This document shows positions 34,005-43,510 of a stretch of 64,000 bases of DNA, piece after piece (the first letter of the stretch is position 1; each line of letters opens with the position of its first letter). Made by a program: the position numbers and the translations under genes. The notes below the pieces were generated by a model. That model had not been told where the DNA came from, did no database searches, and was given only the letters and a program-made list of their open reading frames with translations. Source of the DNA: Yersinia vastinensis (GTDB lineage: Bacteria > Pseudomonadota > Gammaproteobacteria > Enterobacterales > Enterobacteriaceae); NCBI RefSeq assembly GCF_902726565.1, contig NZ_CACVAF010000003.1, positions 310,001 through 374,000 on the forward strand, written 5' to 3'.

Positions 34005-34145
34005 TTATATTGCTGTTAATAGGGTTAGGATATGCGCCGCTTTTGTCACCTTTGGGGCTGTAGGGAGTAACACCCCGACCAAGCTAGTGATGTTGTTGAC
34101 GTTGATGGAAAGTGCATCAAGAACGCGTTTACGTACTTTAGTCAT
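34005..34145 (-). CDS. yjjY: YjjY, small conserved protein
   Basis: A 46-codon ORF, the same length as E. coli YjjY. The N-terminus MTKVRKRVLDALSINVNNIT is nearly identical to the E. coli protein as I recall it (MTKVRNCVLDALSINVNNI), and the C-terminus ends in a similar TLLTAI. The function is unknown. It lies head-to-head with arcA, starting about 100 bp upstream of the arcA ATG on the other strand, as in E. coli, so it overlaps the arcA leader region. The conservation could reflect a translated peptide or conserved arcA leader DNA. Confidence 0.8.
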   Translation of the reverse strand: MTKVRKRVLDALSINVNNITSLVGVLLPTAPKVTKAAHILTLLTAI

Positions 34146-34246
34146 GTGATGAACGGGATGACGAGTAATTAGTCAATAAAAATCCTAATATAACAAAGAC
34201 TTCTGTACTTCCTATTTCTATTTGTTGGCAATTTTAGGTAGCAAAC

Positions 34247-34963
34247 ATGCAGACCCCGCACATTCTGATCGTAGAAGACGAGATCGTTACTCGTAACACC
34301 CTGAAGAGCATTTTCGAGGCGGAAGGCTATGTTGTTCATGAGGCTAATGATGGCGCAGAAATGCACCACATTCTGTCTGAGAATGATATCAACTTAGTTA
34401 TCATGGACATCAATCTGCCGGGCAAAAATGGCCTGTTGCTAGCACGAGAACTTCGTGAACAAGCAAGTGTTGCCCTAATGTTCCTGACTGGTCGTGATAA
34501 CGAAGTCGATAAAATACTTGGCTTGGAAATTGGTGCTGATGATTACATCACCAAACCTTTCAATCCGCGCGAATTAACTATTCGGGCACGTAACCTGCTG
34601 TCACGCACCATGAATTTGGGTAGCGTAGGTGAAGAACGTCGTCTGGTTGAGAGCTATAAATTCAATGGTTGGGAGCTGGATATCAATAGCCGCTCACTGA
34701 TCAGCCCTGCTGGCGAGCATTATAAACTGCCACGCAGTGAATTCCGTGCCATGCTGCACTTCTGTGAAAACCCGGGCAAAATTCAATCCCGCGGTGAATT
34801 ACTGAAGAAAATGACTGGCCGTGAGCTGAAACCGCATGACCGTACTGTTGACGTCACTATCCGTCGTATTCGTAAGCATTTCGAATCTACACCGGACACA
34901 CCTGAAATCATCGCCACTATCCACGGTGAAGGTTATCGTTTCTGTGGTGACCTGGAAGAGTAA
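34247..34963 (+). CDS. arcA: Aerobic respiration response regulator ArcA
   Basis: 238 residues, as in E. coli. OmpR-family response regulator, partner of the ArcB sensor, repressing respiratory genes when quinones are reduced. In the receiver domain the acidic pocket is VEDE, the phosphorylation site is Asp54 in [12 protein letters not shown], and the conserved Lys is in ITKPFNP. The C-terminal winged helix spans ~135-235 ([15 protein letters not shown]). The leader is long and holds yjjY in antisense plus a candidate FNR site. It ends at a bidirectional terminator shared with creA. Confidence 0.98.
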   Translation: MQTPHILIVEDEIVTRNTLKSIFEAEGYVVHEANDGAEMHHILSENDINLVIMDINLPGKNGLLLARELREQASVALMFLTGRDNEVDKILGLEIGADDYITKPFNPRELTIRARNLLSRTMNLGSVGEERRLVESYKFNGWELDINSRSLISPAGEHYKLPRSEFRAMLHFCENPGKIQSRGELLKKMTGRELKPHDRTVDVTIRRIRKHFESTPDTPEIIATIHGEGYRFCGDLEE

Positions 34964-34984
34964 GCCTCTGCCAGCCGTCTACAA

Positions 34985-35015
34985 TAAAAAAGCCAGCTGC
35001 AAATGCTGGCTTTTT
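34985..35015. terminator. Bidirectional terminator between arcA and creA
   Basis: A perfect 7-bp stem (agccagc / gctggct) with a 7-base loop, flanked by A and T runs, lies between convergent genes. Confidence 0.88.
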
Positions 35016-35021
35016 ACTTTT

Positions 35022-35498
35022 CTACTGTTCACGCCATGGCATAATCGGCACTGCGCTTAACGCGTTTTTCGGTGAACCGTCGACAATCCTATCGGAGTAA
35101 GTGAGATAAACTAAAGCATTACGTTTTGGGTCATAGAAACGAACCACCTGTAGCTTTTTAAAGACCAATGATGTCCGCTTTTGGAAAACCACTGAGCCGT
35201 CAGATTTTCTATTCTTAATTTTCTCGCTTAACTCAATTGGCCCGACTTGCTGACAAGAAATTGCGGCATCAGACGTATCCTCTGCCAGCCCCAATCCCCC
35301 TTTGATACCCCCCGTTTTTGCCCGGCTGATATAACAAGTTACATTTTTAACATCAGGGTCATCGAAGGCTTCAACCACGATTTTATGGTCTGGCCCCAGT
35401 AACTTAAACACCGTATCAACGGAGCCAATTTCCTCCGCATGGGCGGTTATTGCCCCGAAAGAAAGCACGCAACCAAGGAATATCCAATTTTTTTTCAT
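35022..35498 (-). CDS. creA: CreA family exported protein
   Basis: 158 residues (E. coli CreA 157). A signal peptide covers about residues 1-21 ([21 protein letters not shown]), followed by the conserved family start [19 protein letters not shown] and two cysteines ([10 protein letters not shown] and AISCQQVGP). The function is unknown. In E. coli creA heads the creABCD operon; here no creB, creC or creD follows, and arcA is convergent directly downstream. It is divergent from rob. Confidence 0.93.
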   Translation of the reverse strand: MKKNWIFLGCVLSFGAITAHAEEIGSVDTVFKLLGPDHKIVVEAFDDPDVKNVTCYISRAKTGGIKGGLGLAEDTSDAAISCQQVGPIELSEKIKNRKSDGSVVFQKRTSLVFKKLQVVRFYDPKRNALVYLTYSDRIVDGSPKNALSAVPIMPWREQ

Positions 35499-35723
35499 AC
35501 ACTTACTCCATGACGTTGAATAACGTTATTCAACGTTAAATATTTTAACGAATAATAAAACATTCGTTAAAAAGCCATTTTTTAAATCTTCGATACTTTT
35601 TTAACACACAATGCCAGTAAATTCTTAAGCAGTCGGAAACATAAAAAGTTGCTACTATGCGCCAGAGCTATTCTTTTGAAATTACTAATACCCTAAATTT
35701 AGGCCGCTTTACGAGGAAGATCT

Positions 35724-36590
35724 ATGGATCAAGCCAGTATCATTCGTGATTTGCTTAGCTGGCTAGAAAGTCATTTAGACCAGCCTTTAGCATTGGACAA
35801 TGTCGCTGCCAAAGCCGGCTATTCAAAATGGCATTTACAGCGAATGTTCAAGGATGTCACCGGGAATGCTATCGGTGCTTATATCCGTGCCAGAAGGCTG
35901 TCTAAAGCCGCTGTTGCATTACGATTAACCAGCCGACCTATTCTGGATATTGCTTTGCAATATCGCTTTGACTCACAGCAAACTTTTACCCGAGCCTTTA
36001 AGAAACAGTTTGCGCAAACACCTGCGCTATACCGCCGGGCGGAAGATTGGCATTCAGCGGGGATATGTCCGCCTATCCGGTTGGGGGAATATACCTTACC
36101 TCAGCCTGAGTTCATTACCTTACCTGAGCAACATCTGGTGGGGTTGACGCAAAGTTATTCCTGTACGCTTGAGCAAATATCGACTCATCGTACTGAATTA
36201 CGGACTCATTTCTGGCAACAATATCTTGGTGGTGCCGATCAAGTGCCGCCGGTGCTCTATGGCTTACATCATTCCCGGCCAAATCAGGAAAAGGATGATG
36301 AGCAAGAAATTTTCTACACTACAGCCATCGAACCACAACATGTACCGAGCAATGTGCAGGAAGGACAACCCGTTATCTTACAGGGTGGCGAATATGTGCA
36401 GTTCAGTTATGACGGACCATCGGAAGGGTTGCAGAATTTTATTCTGACCCTCTACGGCACCTGCTTGCCGCAATTAGAGTTGACCCGTAGACGTGGGTAC
36501 GATATTGAACGGTTCTTCCCTCAGGGGCGGCCGAAAGAGGGGCCTCCGGCCACACTGAAGTGCGAATATCTCATTCCAATCAGGCGTTAA
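35724..36590 (+). CDS. rob: Right-origin-binding protein Rob, AraC-family regulator
   Basis: 288 residues (E. coli 289). N-terminal MarA/SoxS-type double helix-turn-helix (LSWLESHLDQPLALDNVAAKAGYSKWHLQRMFK) and a C-terminal GyrI-like effector domain from about residue 120. In E. coli Rob is abundant and activates marbox genes for drug, bile and oxidative-stress tolerance. ACGAGGAAGATCT precedes the ATG. Its last 4 bp overlap the end of convergent gpmB. Confidence 0.96.
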   Translation: MDQASIIRDLLSWLESHLDQPLALDNVAAKAGYSKWHLQRMFKDVTGNAIGAYIRARRLSKAAVALRLTSRPILDIALQYRFDSQQTFTRAFKKQFAQTPALYRRAEDWHSAGICPPIRLGEYTLPQPEFITLPEQHLVGLTQSYSCTLEQISTHRTELRTHFWQQYLGGADQVPPVLYGLHHSRPNQEKDDEQEIFYTTAIEPQHVPSNVQEGQPVILQGGEYVQFSYDGPSEGLQNFILTLYGTCLPQLELTRRRGYDIERFFPQGRPKEGPPATLKCEYLIPIRR

Positions 36591-37234
36591 CGCTGTAGTT
36601 CGTCAAGTGCTGGCATATCCAAGTGGGCGGTATCGCCAGCACTTTCAATGACCCATCCAGACGCCAACCACGGGCTTTCCTGATAATCGACACGTGATAG
36701 TGAACAGTTGCGCAAACGCAATCGCCGTTCAGCGTAAGCGGGTAATCCAAGCAACGTACTCAGTAAGCACCCCAACGCCATACCATGGCTCACCAACAGC
36801 GGCTTGCTGCCAGCAGGAAGCTCTAAACAGCTATCCAGTGCTGCACGCATCCTCCCCCCAAGTTCTGTCATCGACTCCCCTTGAGGAATTCGCCCCCCTT
36901 CGGTGCCGTTGACCATCTGCTTGCGCCATTGTTCTTCTTCTGGCGTTAGGCTTTCAATCGGACGCGTTTCCAGCACCCCCATATTCAGCTCGCGCAGACG
37001 CGGGTCCGTCACTATTTTCAACCCACAAGCATCAGCAATGATTTTTGCCGTTTGCTGGGTACGCCCTAGGTCGCTGGTGATAATATGGGTGATGCCTTGG
37101 CTGCGAACTCGTTGCGCAACCAAGTGCGCCTGACGTAGACCCGTATCGGTCAGTGGGCTGTCTGATTGGCCCTGAATCTGGCGCGATGCGTTCCATACGG
37201 TTTCGCCGTGGCGCACGAGATATACCTGTAGCAT
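36587..37234 (-). CDS. gpmB: Phosphoglycerate mutase-like phosphatase GpmB (YtjC)
   Basis: 215 residues, as in E. coli. Histidine-phosphatase superfamily: the catalytic RHGE is in [20 protein letters not shown] (residues 5-24), the second His in [10 protein letters not shown] (about residue 150). It is named phosphoglycerate mutase 2 by homology, but the in vivo substrate is uncertain. It is divergent from yjjX, with 65 bp between starts, and convergent with rob. Confidence 0.95.
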   Translation of the reverse strand: MLQVYLVRHGETVWNASRQIQGQSDSPLTDTGLRQAHLVAQRVRSQGITHIITSDLGRTQQTAKIIADACGLKIVTDPRLRELNMGVLETRPIESLTPEEEQWRKQMVNGTEGGRIPQGESMTELGGRMRAALDSCLELPAGSKPLLVSHGMALGCLLSTLLGLPAYAERRLRLRNCSLSRVDYQESPWLASGWVIESAGDTAHLDMPALDELQR

Positions 37235-37299
37235 GTCATTTTTCCGTTATACTGCGTGAAATATACGCCAAACCTATTAAATCTATTCTGAGACTTATT

Positions 37300-37827
37300 A
37301 TGTACCATGTTGTTGCCGCAACTACCAACCCTGCAAAGATTAAGGCTATTAGCCTCGCGTTTGATGATGTTTATGGCCCCGGCAACTATCACATTGAAGG
37401 TGTTAATGTTGATAGCGGTGTTCCCCTGCAACCGATAGGCAGCACCGAGACACGCTCAGGTGCCAGACAGCGAGTGAGCAATGCACGTCAGTTACGCCCT
37501 GAGGCTGATTTTTGGGTCGGAGTTGAAGCCGGCATTGAAGATAATATGACCTTTGCATGGATGGTAATTGAACACTTACAGCTGCGAGGAGAATCGCGCT
37601 CTGCCAGCTTGATGTTGCCCGAGAGTATATTGCAAGGAATTCGCCAAGGCCGTGAGCTGGGCGACGAAATGGCAGATTTAACGGGGATATCGAATGTAAA
37701 ACATCAGGGCGGTGCGATTGGTATTTTTACCGATGGCAAACTGACCCGTACCAGTGTCTATCATCAGGCACTGCTGCTGGCACTGGTGCCGTTTCATAAT
37801 GAAATTTACCAGCGCCCGAAACAGTAA
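37300..37827 (+). CDS. yjjX: Inosine/xanthosine triphosphatase YjjX
   Basis: 175 residues (E. coli 170) from the ATG at 37300, where family similarity begins ([17 protein letters not shown]). The frame is open back to 37153 but that part overlaps gpmB. It hydrolyses ITP and XTP, cleansing the nucleotide pool. Conserved motifs are TTNPAKI and the later WVGVEAGIE and [17 protein letters not shown]. It ends 7 bp before the convergent trpR stop. Confidence 0.94.
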   Translation: MYHVVAATTNPAKIKAISLAFDDVYGPGNYHIEGVNVDSGVPLQPIGSTETRSGARQRVSNARQLRPEADFWVGVEAGIEDNMTFAWMVIEHLQLRGESRSASLMLPESILQGIRQGRELGDEMADLTGISNVKHQGGAIGIFTDGKLTRTSVYHQALLLALVPFHNEIYQRPKQ

Positions 37828-37834
37828 GAGCGGC

Positions 37835-38164
37835 TTATTTTGTGTCTGTCAATAACTGCGCCTCTAGCCAGCTTTTCAACTCTGGAGGGGCAGCTTTCAG
37901 GCTATTTGAACCACGGGTGATGGTTGCAATACCCGCACCCAATTGATTTTTCAGTTCACGCTGGCTCAACTCCCCACGCATTAACTCTTCAATAATACGC
38001 ACTCGGGTTCCCAACGCTGTACGCTCATCTGGCGTCAGCATCAGTTGTAACAGGGGCAGATGGAGGTCTTGCGCAATGGCGTCTTGCAGCAGCGCAACGA
38101 AAGTCAGCCAGTGCTGATTATCTTCAGTCGACAGATTTGGATCCGTCAATCGTAGTTTTGTCAT
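37835..38164 (-). CDS. trpR: Trp operon repressor TrpR
   Basis: 109 residues (E. coli 108). All-helical dimeric repressor that binds operators when loaded with tryptophan. Its helix-turn-helix is in [23 protein letters not shown] (about residues 64-86), and [11 protein letters not shown] holds residues of the tryptophan pocket. A TrpR operator lies just upstream, so autoregulation as in E. coli is expected. Confidence 0.96.
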   Translation of the reverse strand: MTKLRLTDPNLSTEDNQHWLTFVALLQDAIAQDLHLPLLQLMLTPDERTALGTRVRIIEELMRGELSQRELKNQLGAGIATITRGSNSLKAAPPELKSWLEAQLLTDTK

Positions 38165-38175
38165 GATATGCAGCC

Positions 38176-38193
38176 ATACTATTTAACTAGTAC
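38176..38193 (-). promoter_or_regulatory. TrpR operator upstream of trpR
   Basis: The 18-mer atactatttaactagtac matches the palindromic operator core GTACTAGTTAACTAGTAC (other strand) at 15 of 18 positions. It sits 12 bp before the trpR start. A candidate promoter is -10 TATGCT at 38202-38197 and -35 TTGGGT at 38224-38219 with a 16-bp spacer. Confidence 0.75.
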
Positions 38194-38214
38194 AGCAGCA
38201 TACCATAACCTCAC

Positions 38215-38314
38215 TTATACCCAAAGTCCTTGACGCCACAGCCAGGCGCCGATAAGCAATGATTCGGGTAAGTGCGCGCCGCTAGCCCCCCGGTGTCTTC
38301 AAGGACGAAGGGGA
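38215..38314. repeat. ERIC-like repeat, short form, between slt and trpR
   Basis: It carries the ERIC core gattcgggtaagtg and terminal inverted segments gtccttga (38226-38233) and tcaaggac (38299-38306). It shares the core and the tacccaaag/tatccccaaag edge with the copy at 61693 but is shorter in the centre. It abuts the slt stop codon on one side and reaches the likely trpR -35 on the other. Confidence 0.72.
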
Positions 38315-38315
38315 A

Positions 38316-40241
38316 TTAATAGCGCCGCTGCCACTCAGCATCACTCAACACCTTCGCTGGGCGATTCATAAAGTGGCGATAAAAGGCATCATAGGCCAAT
38401 ACGTTTTTTACGTAGCCACGGGTTTCGGAGAAAGGAATGCTTTCAATAAAGGCCACGGCATCCACCTGCCCGCCACTATTACCTAACCATGTATTGACTC
38501 GCGATGGACCGGCATTATAGGCCGCACTGGATAAAATACGATTACGGCCAAATTGCTGATACACCTCTTCCAAGTAGCTGGTGCCAATTTCAATGTTGGT
38601 GATGGGGTCAAGCAACTGGCTGCTGTTGACGTAACCAGAGATGTTATTCAACTTGACCGTATGCTCCGCAGTTCGCGGCATCACCTGCATCAGACCTGAC
38701 GCCCCGACCGGTGATTGTGCTTTCGGATTCCAGGCACTTTCCTGACGCGCAATCGCCATAGCATAACTTGGCGTTATTCCTTTACCTTCCGTCGCCCGAC
38801 GGAATTCTTTCGGCCATGCCAGAGGGAAGCGCTCTTCCAGATGGTCCCATAATTTAGCCACGATAGTCGCCTGAACACTCAAGTCCGCCCACTTTTGGTT
38901 AAACGCGTAACGCGCTAAGGCTTCCTGTTCCGGCTTGCTGCGGCTGGCAACCAGATAGCTCCATTCGCTGCGGGCCAGATTATCCATATTCCAATACATT
39001 AACTCACGCACTCGGGCGATTTCTGGCCGCTGTGCCAGCGAAGCATCGGGCTTGGTGGCAACCTCAACATTAATGGGATAAGGAACCCCCAGTTTTTGGG
39101 CAGCAACCATCGGATAAAAACCGCGCTCCTGCATCAGGCTACGTAAAATAGCCTCGCCCTCCGCTTTCTTACCTTGCTCTAACAACAACGAAGCCCGCCA
39201 GTAGCGCCATTCATCTTTATTTTGCGCTTCTGCAGGTAGGCGAGCCATCCAAGTGGCTAACCCTTGGCGATCCCCACTGCCCAAAGACATGCGAATACGA
39301 CGTTCCAGTAATGGGGTTGAATGGCTGCGTAAAGTGACCTGATCCCGCCATTTAGCCTGATCGTAAGTCGCATCATTGCCCATCAATCGCCAAGCCACCG
39401 CTTCTTCCAACTCCAGCTTCTCGCTGTCACTCATTTTTTGTAACCGCGCCAACGTCGGTATCATTGCCCGCGCATTTTCCACGTCCTGACGCGCCAATCG
39501 TGTAAAGGCAATAATGGTGGCTGAACGCGTGAAATCTGTCGGCCCGACTGTACGAGCAAAACTTTCGACACTGGCTGGATCACTTTGCAATTTCGCCAGT
39601 GCGGTACCCATGGTCTGATAATCAGCAGGCAATTGTTTGAGTAAATAACTCACCAGACTGGCATTGCCCTCTTTTAGGGCCAGCTTCATACGCGCCAGTG
39701 TCGCCAAAGGAGTTTGGTGCCCGGCTTGCTGCCAAACACTGAATAATTTATCGCAGCTACTGGGTAGCGCCTGACCGTTAAGCCAGATCTCGCTGGCACC
39801 ATCCCAAGCCGCTTGCTGCTCGCCTGTGGCCCATTTGGCATAGTAATAGTTACAGCGGGCCGCAGCCGGTTTTGGAGCTTGCGGACTGAATGCCAATAAC
39901 CCGCGCCAATCTTCACGACGCGCTAGCTCATTCACAAACCGGGATGACAGCGAGCTTGCAGGAGGTAATGTGGGATTACGACTCAGAAAATCGTTCACTT
40001 GCGCCGCACTGACCTGACTTAAATCTTGTGTTAGCTGGCGGTATTCCAGATACGGGTACAGTGGATAGTCACGTAGCGTCGGCATCAACTGCGCCACGGT
40101 ATCCATCTGATTGCTGTCCCAAGCCTGTTTAACTTGTTGATAGCGTTGCCGTTGGGCATCAATAGAGTCTGCGGATGCAACTCCTGAAGTCGTCACCAGA
40201 CACACGCCAATCGCCAGATATCGCCACTTATACATACTCAC
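38316..40241 (-). CDS. slt: Soluble lytic murein transglycosylase (Slt70)
   Basis: 641 residues (E. coli 645). Periplasmic enzyme that cleaves peptidoglycan glycan strands to 1,6-anhydro products. A signal peptide spans ~1-24 (ending TSGVASA). The long middle is the alpha-superhelical U and L domains. The C-terminal SLT domain (~470-620) has the catalytic Glu in AIARQESAWNPKAQSPVGAS and the motif GLMQVMPRTA. In E. coli slt is next to trpR, as here. Confidence 0.97.
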   Translation of the reverse strand: MSMYKWRYLAIGVCLVTTSGVASADSIDAQRQRYQQVKQAWDSNQMDTVAQLMPTLRDYPLYPYLEYRQLTQDLSQVSAAQVNDFLSRNPTLPPASSLSSRFVNELARREDWRGLLAFSPQAPKPAAARCNYYYAKWATGEQQAAWDGASEIWLNGQALPSSCDKLFSVWQQAGHQTPLATLARMKLALKEGNASLVSYLLKQLPADYQTMGTALAKLQSDPASVESFARTVGPTDFTRSATIIAFTRLARQDVENARAMIPTLARLQKMSDSEKLELEEAVAWRLMGNDATYDQAKWRDQVTLRSHSTPLLERRIRMSLGSGDRQGLATWMARLPAEAQNKDEWRYWRASLLLEQGKKAEGEAILRSLMQERGFYPMVAAQKLGVPYPINVEVATKPDASLAQRPEIARVRELMYWNMDNLARSEWSYLVASRSKPEQEALARYAFNQKWADLSVQATIVAKLWDHLEERFPLAWPKEFRRATEGKGITPSYAMAIARQESAWNPKAQSPVGASGLMQVMPRTAEHTVKLNNISGYVNSSQLLDPITNIEIGTSYLEEVYQQFGRNRILSSAAYNAGPSRVNTWLGNSGGQVDAVAFIESIPFSETRGYVKNVLAYDAFYRHFMNRPAKVLSDAEWQRRY

Positions 40242-40652
40242 TGTTTCCTCACTGGTTGTTGGCTACTGCATTTCACTTACCGCAACTTCTGATTAGCATA
40301 GTCATAATTAGTTCCGGCAGCAGGACATACTAACTAAGAGTTTCACCGGATAGCCAGCGATTACACGTACAAATAGATAGGGAAACTTAATCTTTTCGGG
40401 CTATAGATTAAATTGAGGGAATTTAAGGAAGATAACCGACAAGATAGTTCAGTGTTTAATGGCTTATTATTCACTATGTTAGCCATTATTTACGACTAAA
40501 TGTTCTGACTTTATTATCTCAGATCAAGACACTATTTTGATAAAAATCTACTATCCTTGCTTAATATAACTATGTTGTTGTAAATATATCATTCAGAATC
40601 ATTTTTTTTGTCTTTTAATAAAAATCAAATAATGAAGGAGCAGGCTCTTTTC
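40242..40652. other. AT-rich gap between slt and the P-type ATPase
   Basis: About 410 bp of AT-rich DNA upstream of the short ORF at 40653. It must hold the divergent slt and ATPase promoters. No other reading frame or repeat was supported. Confidence 0.5.
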
Positions 40653-40706
40653 ATGGAAGAAAGAAGATTATTCTCTCTGCCCCGTATCGGTGAAATAGTC
40701 CGATGA
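40653..40706 (+). CDS. Possible 17-codon leader ORF upstream of the P-type ATPase
   Basis: ATG to TGA, encoding MEERRLFSLPRIGEIVR, with AAGGAGCAGG about 10-16 bases before the ATG and 59 bp from its stop to the ATPase start. Salmonella mgtA, another P-type ATPase gene, is preceded by the 17-codon leader mgtL. The peptides do not share sequence beyond an acidic second residue, so the likeness is of layout only. It could equally be a chance ORF. Confidence 0.3.
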   Translation: MEERRLFSLPRIGEIVR

Positions 40707-40765
40707 TTTTAGATGAAATGGATAGATAGATTTCAGATTTATTAATTTTTAAGAAGGTTCTTTCA

Positions 40766-43474
40766 ATGCAAAACTCATCAAACCATACATCCGGAGCGAA
40801 ACCCCCAGAGGGAAAGGCCTGGTATCAGCTAACTGCGGAAGAATCTTTGCAGCATTTAAATAGCCGCGAAGAAGGTTTAACTCAACAAGAAGCAGAAGAA
40901 CGTCTTAAACAGTACGGTCCTAATGCGCTTCCCGCCAAAAAAAGTAAGCATCCTTTACTTCAGTTTTTAGCGCATTTTAATGACGTCCTGATTTACATTT
41001 TATTGGCTGCGGCGTTAGTCAAAGGTCTAATGGGTCACTCTGTTGATACTATTATTATCCTTTGTGTGGCTGTCATTAATGCATTAATTGGTTATGTTCA
41101 AGAAAATAAGGCTGAGAAATCGCTGAAAAGCATTCAAAACATGCTTTCCAGTAAAGCTGTCGTTATTCGTAATGGCAGCGCGCAAACCATTGACGCACAA
41201 AATTTAGTACCGGGTGATATCGTTACCTTGAAACCTGGAGACAAAATCCCTGCCGATTTACGGCTACTTGAAGCGCACAACCTCCAAATTGAAGAAGCTA
41301 TTCTGACCGGTGAATCCACCGTCGTTGAGAAGCAAATCGATGTCATTGAAAATGAGTCTGTCATTGGTGATCGCAAAAACCTGCTGTTCTCTGGTACCAC
41401 CATCAGTGCGGGTACGGCGAAAGGCTTGGTGATTGCCAGTGGCGGTGACACTGAGCTGGGTCATATCAACCAGATGATGTCGACAGTCGAATCAACCCGC
41501 ACCCCTCTGCTACAACAGATGGACCGGTTGGGTAAAGCTATCTTCATTCTGATTCTGGTTATGATGGCTTTCTTGTTCGTCTTCGCCTTTATCTTGCGCG
41601 ACCTACCTGTCAATGAACTGTTATTGGCCTTGATAAGCTTGGCAGTAGCATCCGTTCCTGAAGGGCTACCGGCCATTATTTCGATTATTCTGTCCTTGGG
41701 TGTGCAAGCGATGGCGCGTAACCGCGCGATTATTCGCAAGCTACCAACGGTAGAAACTTTAGGTGCTATGACCGTCGTCTGTTCCGATAAAACCGGTACT
41801 CTGACGATGAATGAAATGACGGTGAAAGCCGTGATTCTGGCCGAGCATTGCTACCGCGTAGAAGGCGAAAGCTATGAGCCAGTTGGCAATATTTACCCTG
41901 AGGGCAGCGATCAGCAAGCCACTCTTGAAGGGCCGTTAAAAACATTTATCACCGCGGTGAATCTATGTAATGACAGCCAGATTCAAAAAAATGACCAAGG
42001 CCACTGGACCATTACCGGTGGGCCAACTGAAGGCGCACTGAAAGTGTTGGCAGCTAAATCCGGCATTGAGCTGGGTCAGGTGACACAACACGGTAAAATT
42101 CCATTCGATTCAGCTTATAAATACATGGCCACCAGCCATCAAGTTCAGTCCGAAAACAGTATTTTCCTGACGGGTGCTCCTGATGTGCTGTTTACCTTCT
42201 GCCAGCAAGAACTGACGGATAAAGGTGTTGCACCATTCCGTCGTGATTACTGGGAAGCCGAAATGGCGCGCTATGCCAAGCAAGGCTTGCGTATGGTTGC
42301 CGCTGCCTACCGCCCAATAGAACAAGCCATTAGCGAGCTAGGCCACAGCGATATTCAGCAAGGAATGGTGTTTGTCGGTATTGCCGGCATGATGGACCCA
42401 CCACGCCCTGAAGCTATCGATGCCATTGCCACCTGCCAGCAGGCCGGTATTCGCGTGAAGATGATAACCGGCGACCATCAGGAAACGGCGATGGCGATTG
42501 GTGCCATGCTGGGGATAGGGAATGGGAAAGACTCCATTACTGGTGGTCAGTTGGAGCATATGGATGATAAGGAACTGGCTGAAGCGGCCGTTCGTTATGA
42601 TATTTTTGCCCGTACCAGCCCGGAACATAAACTGCGTCTGGTAAAAGCCCTACAAGAGAAAGGTGAAATCGTTGGGATGACCGGCGATGGTGTAAACGAT
42701 GCACCAGCGCTGAAACAGGCTGATGTGGGTATCGCCATGGGTATCAAGGGTACCGAAGTCACCAAAGAAGCGGCCGATATGGTGCTTTCAGATGATAACT
42801 TCGCCACCATTGCCAGCGCGGTTGAAGAAGGCCGTCGTGTTTACGATAACCTGAAGAAAACCATCCTGTTTGTGTTACCGACCAACTTGGCGCAAGGGTT
42901 ATTAATTATCTTTGCAATATTGGTGGGTGCTGTTATCCCATTGACACCATTGCAAATCCTCTGGATAAACATGGCGACCTCCACCACACTTTCCTTCGGT
43001 TTAGCCTTTGAACCGGCAGAAAGAGGCATCATGCGCCGCAATCCACGTGACCCATCAAAACACGTGCTAGACGGCCATGCCATCTGGCGTATTGCGTTTG
43101 TAGGTACATTGATTGCTTGTAGTGCATTCGCCCTAGAAGCCTATATGGAACCTCGCGGTTACAGCACCGAGTTTATCCGTACCGTGTTGATGCAAACACT
43201 GGTGACCGCGCAGTGGATTTATATGTTTAACTGCCGCGTCATGGACAGATTCCCATTGAACAAAGAAGTCTTTGTGAACAAAGGGCTTTGGTTAGTCTCT
43301 GGTGTATTGATCCTATTGCAGTTAGCCATTATCTATCTACCGTTTATGAATACCGCTTTCGGTACTGAGCCATTACCGGCTTATTACTGGGGTGTGACAT
43401 TGCTAGTTTCTATCGCGATCTTCCTGATCGTTGAGGTTGAAAAATGGGTTATCGGGCGCTTTAAACGCGCATAG
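40766..43474 (+). CDS. P-type cation-transporting ATPase, P2 (Ca2+/PMR1-like) family, ion unknown
   Basis: 902 residues with a cytosolic N-terminal domain typical of the P2 family. Motifs: TGES in AILTGESTVVEK, PEGLPA in segment 4, the phosphorylated Asp341 in CSDKTGTLT, and the hinge TGDGVNDAPALKQADVGIAMG. About ten membrane segments. Of the residues that bind calcium in SERCA, the segment-4 Glu (PEGLP) and the segment-5 and -6 Asn are present (N707, N735), but the segment-5 Glu is Gln (Q710) and the segment-6 Asp is Ser (S739, in NMATSTTLS). Ion specificity is therefore open. AAGAAGG precedes the ATG. Absent from this place in E. coli. Confidence 0.9.
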   Translation: MQNSSNHTSGAKPPEGKAWYQLTAEESLQHLNSREEGLTQQEAEERLKQYGPNALPAKKSKHPLLQFLAHFNDVLIYILLAAALVKGLMGHSVDTIIILCVAVINALIGYVQENKAEKSLKSIQNMLSSKAVVIRNGSAQTIDAQNLVPGDIVTLKPGDKIPADLRLLEAHNLQIEEAILTGESTVVEKQIDVIENESVIGDRKNLLFSGTTISAGTAKGLVIASGGDTELGHINQMMSTVESTRTPLLQQMDRLGKAIFILILVMMAFLFVFAFILRDLPVNELLLALISLAVASVPEGLPAIISIILSLGVQAMARNRAIIRKLPTVETLGAMTVVCSDKTGTLTMNEMTVKAVILAEHCYRVEGESYEPVGNIYPEGSDQQATLEGPLKTFITAVNLCNDSQIQKNDQGHWTITGGPTEGALKVLAAKSGIELGQVTQHGKIPFDSAYKYMATSHQVQSENSIFLTGAPDVLFTFCQQELTDKGVAPFRRDYWEAEMARYAKQGLRMVAAAYRPIEQAISELGHSDIQQGMVFVGIAGMMDPPRPEAIDAIATCQQAGIRVKMITGDHQETAMAIGAMLGIGNGKDSITGGQLEHMDDKELAEAAVRYDIFARTSPEHKLRLVKALQEKGEIVGMTGDGVNDAPALKQADVGIAMGIKGTEVTKEAADMVLSDDNFATIASAVEEGRRVYDNLKKTILFVLPTNLAQGLLIIFAILVGAVIPLTPLQILWINMATSTTLSFGLAFEPAERGIMRRNPRDPSKHVLDGHAIWRIAFVGTLIACSAFALEAYMEPRGYSTEFIRTVLMQTLVTAQWIYMFNCRVMDRFPLNKEVFVNKGLWLVSGVLILLQLAIIYLPFMNTAFGTEPLPAYYWGVTLLVSIAIFLIVEVEKWVIGRFKRA

Positions 43475-43510
43475 AAGCCCAGCCTGATATTCATCAGTCA
43501 CCACCGAAAA

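Noticed and set aside
34032-34070. 12-codon ORF with a weak ribosome site in the arcA leader
   Set aside because: It is antisense to yjjY, whose sequence is conserved; the ORF is too short to support.
40766-43474. Naming the P-type ATPase mgtA
   Set aside because: Ion-site residues and segment-6 sequence do not identify a magnesium P3B ATPase; the N-terminus fits the P2 family.
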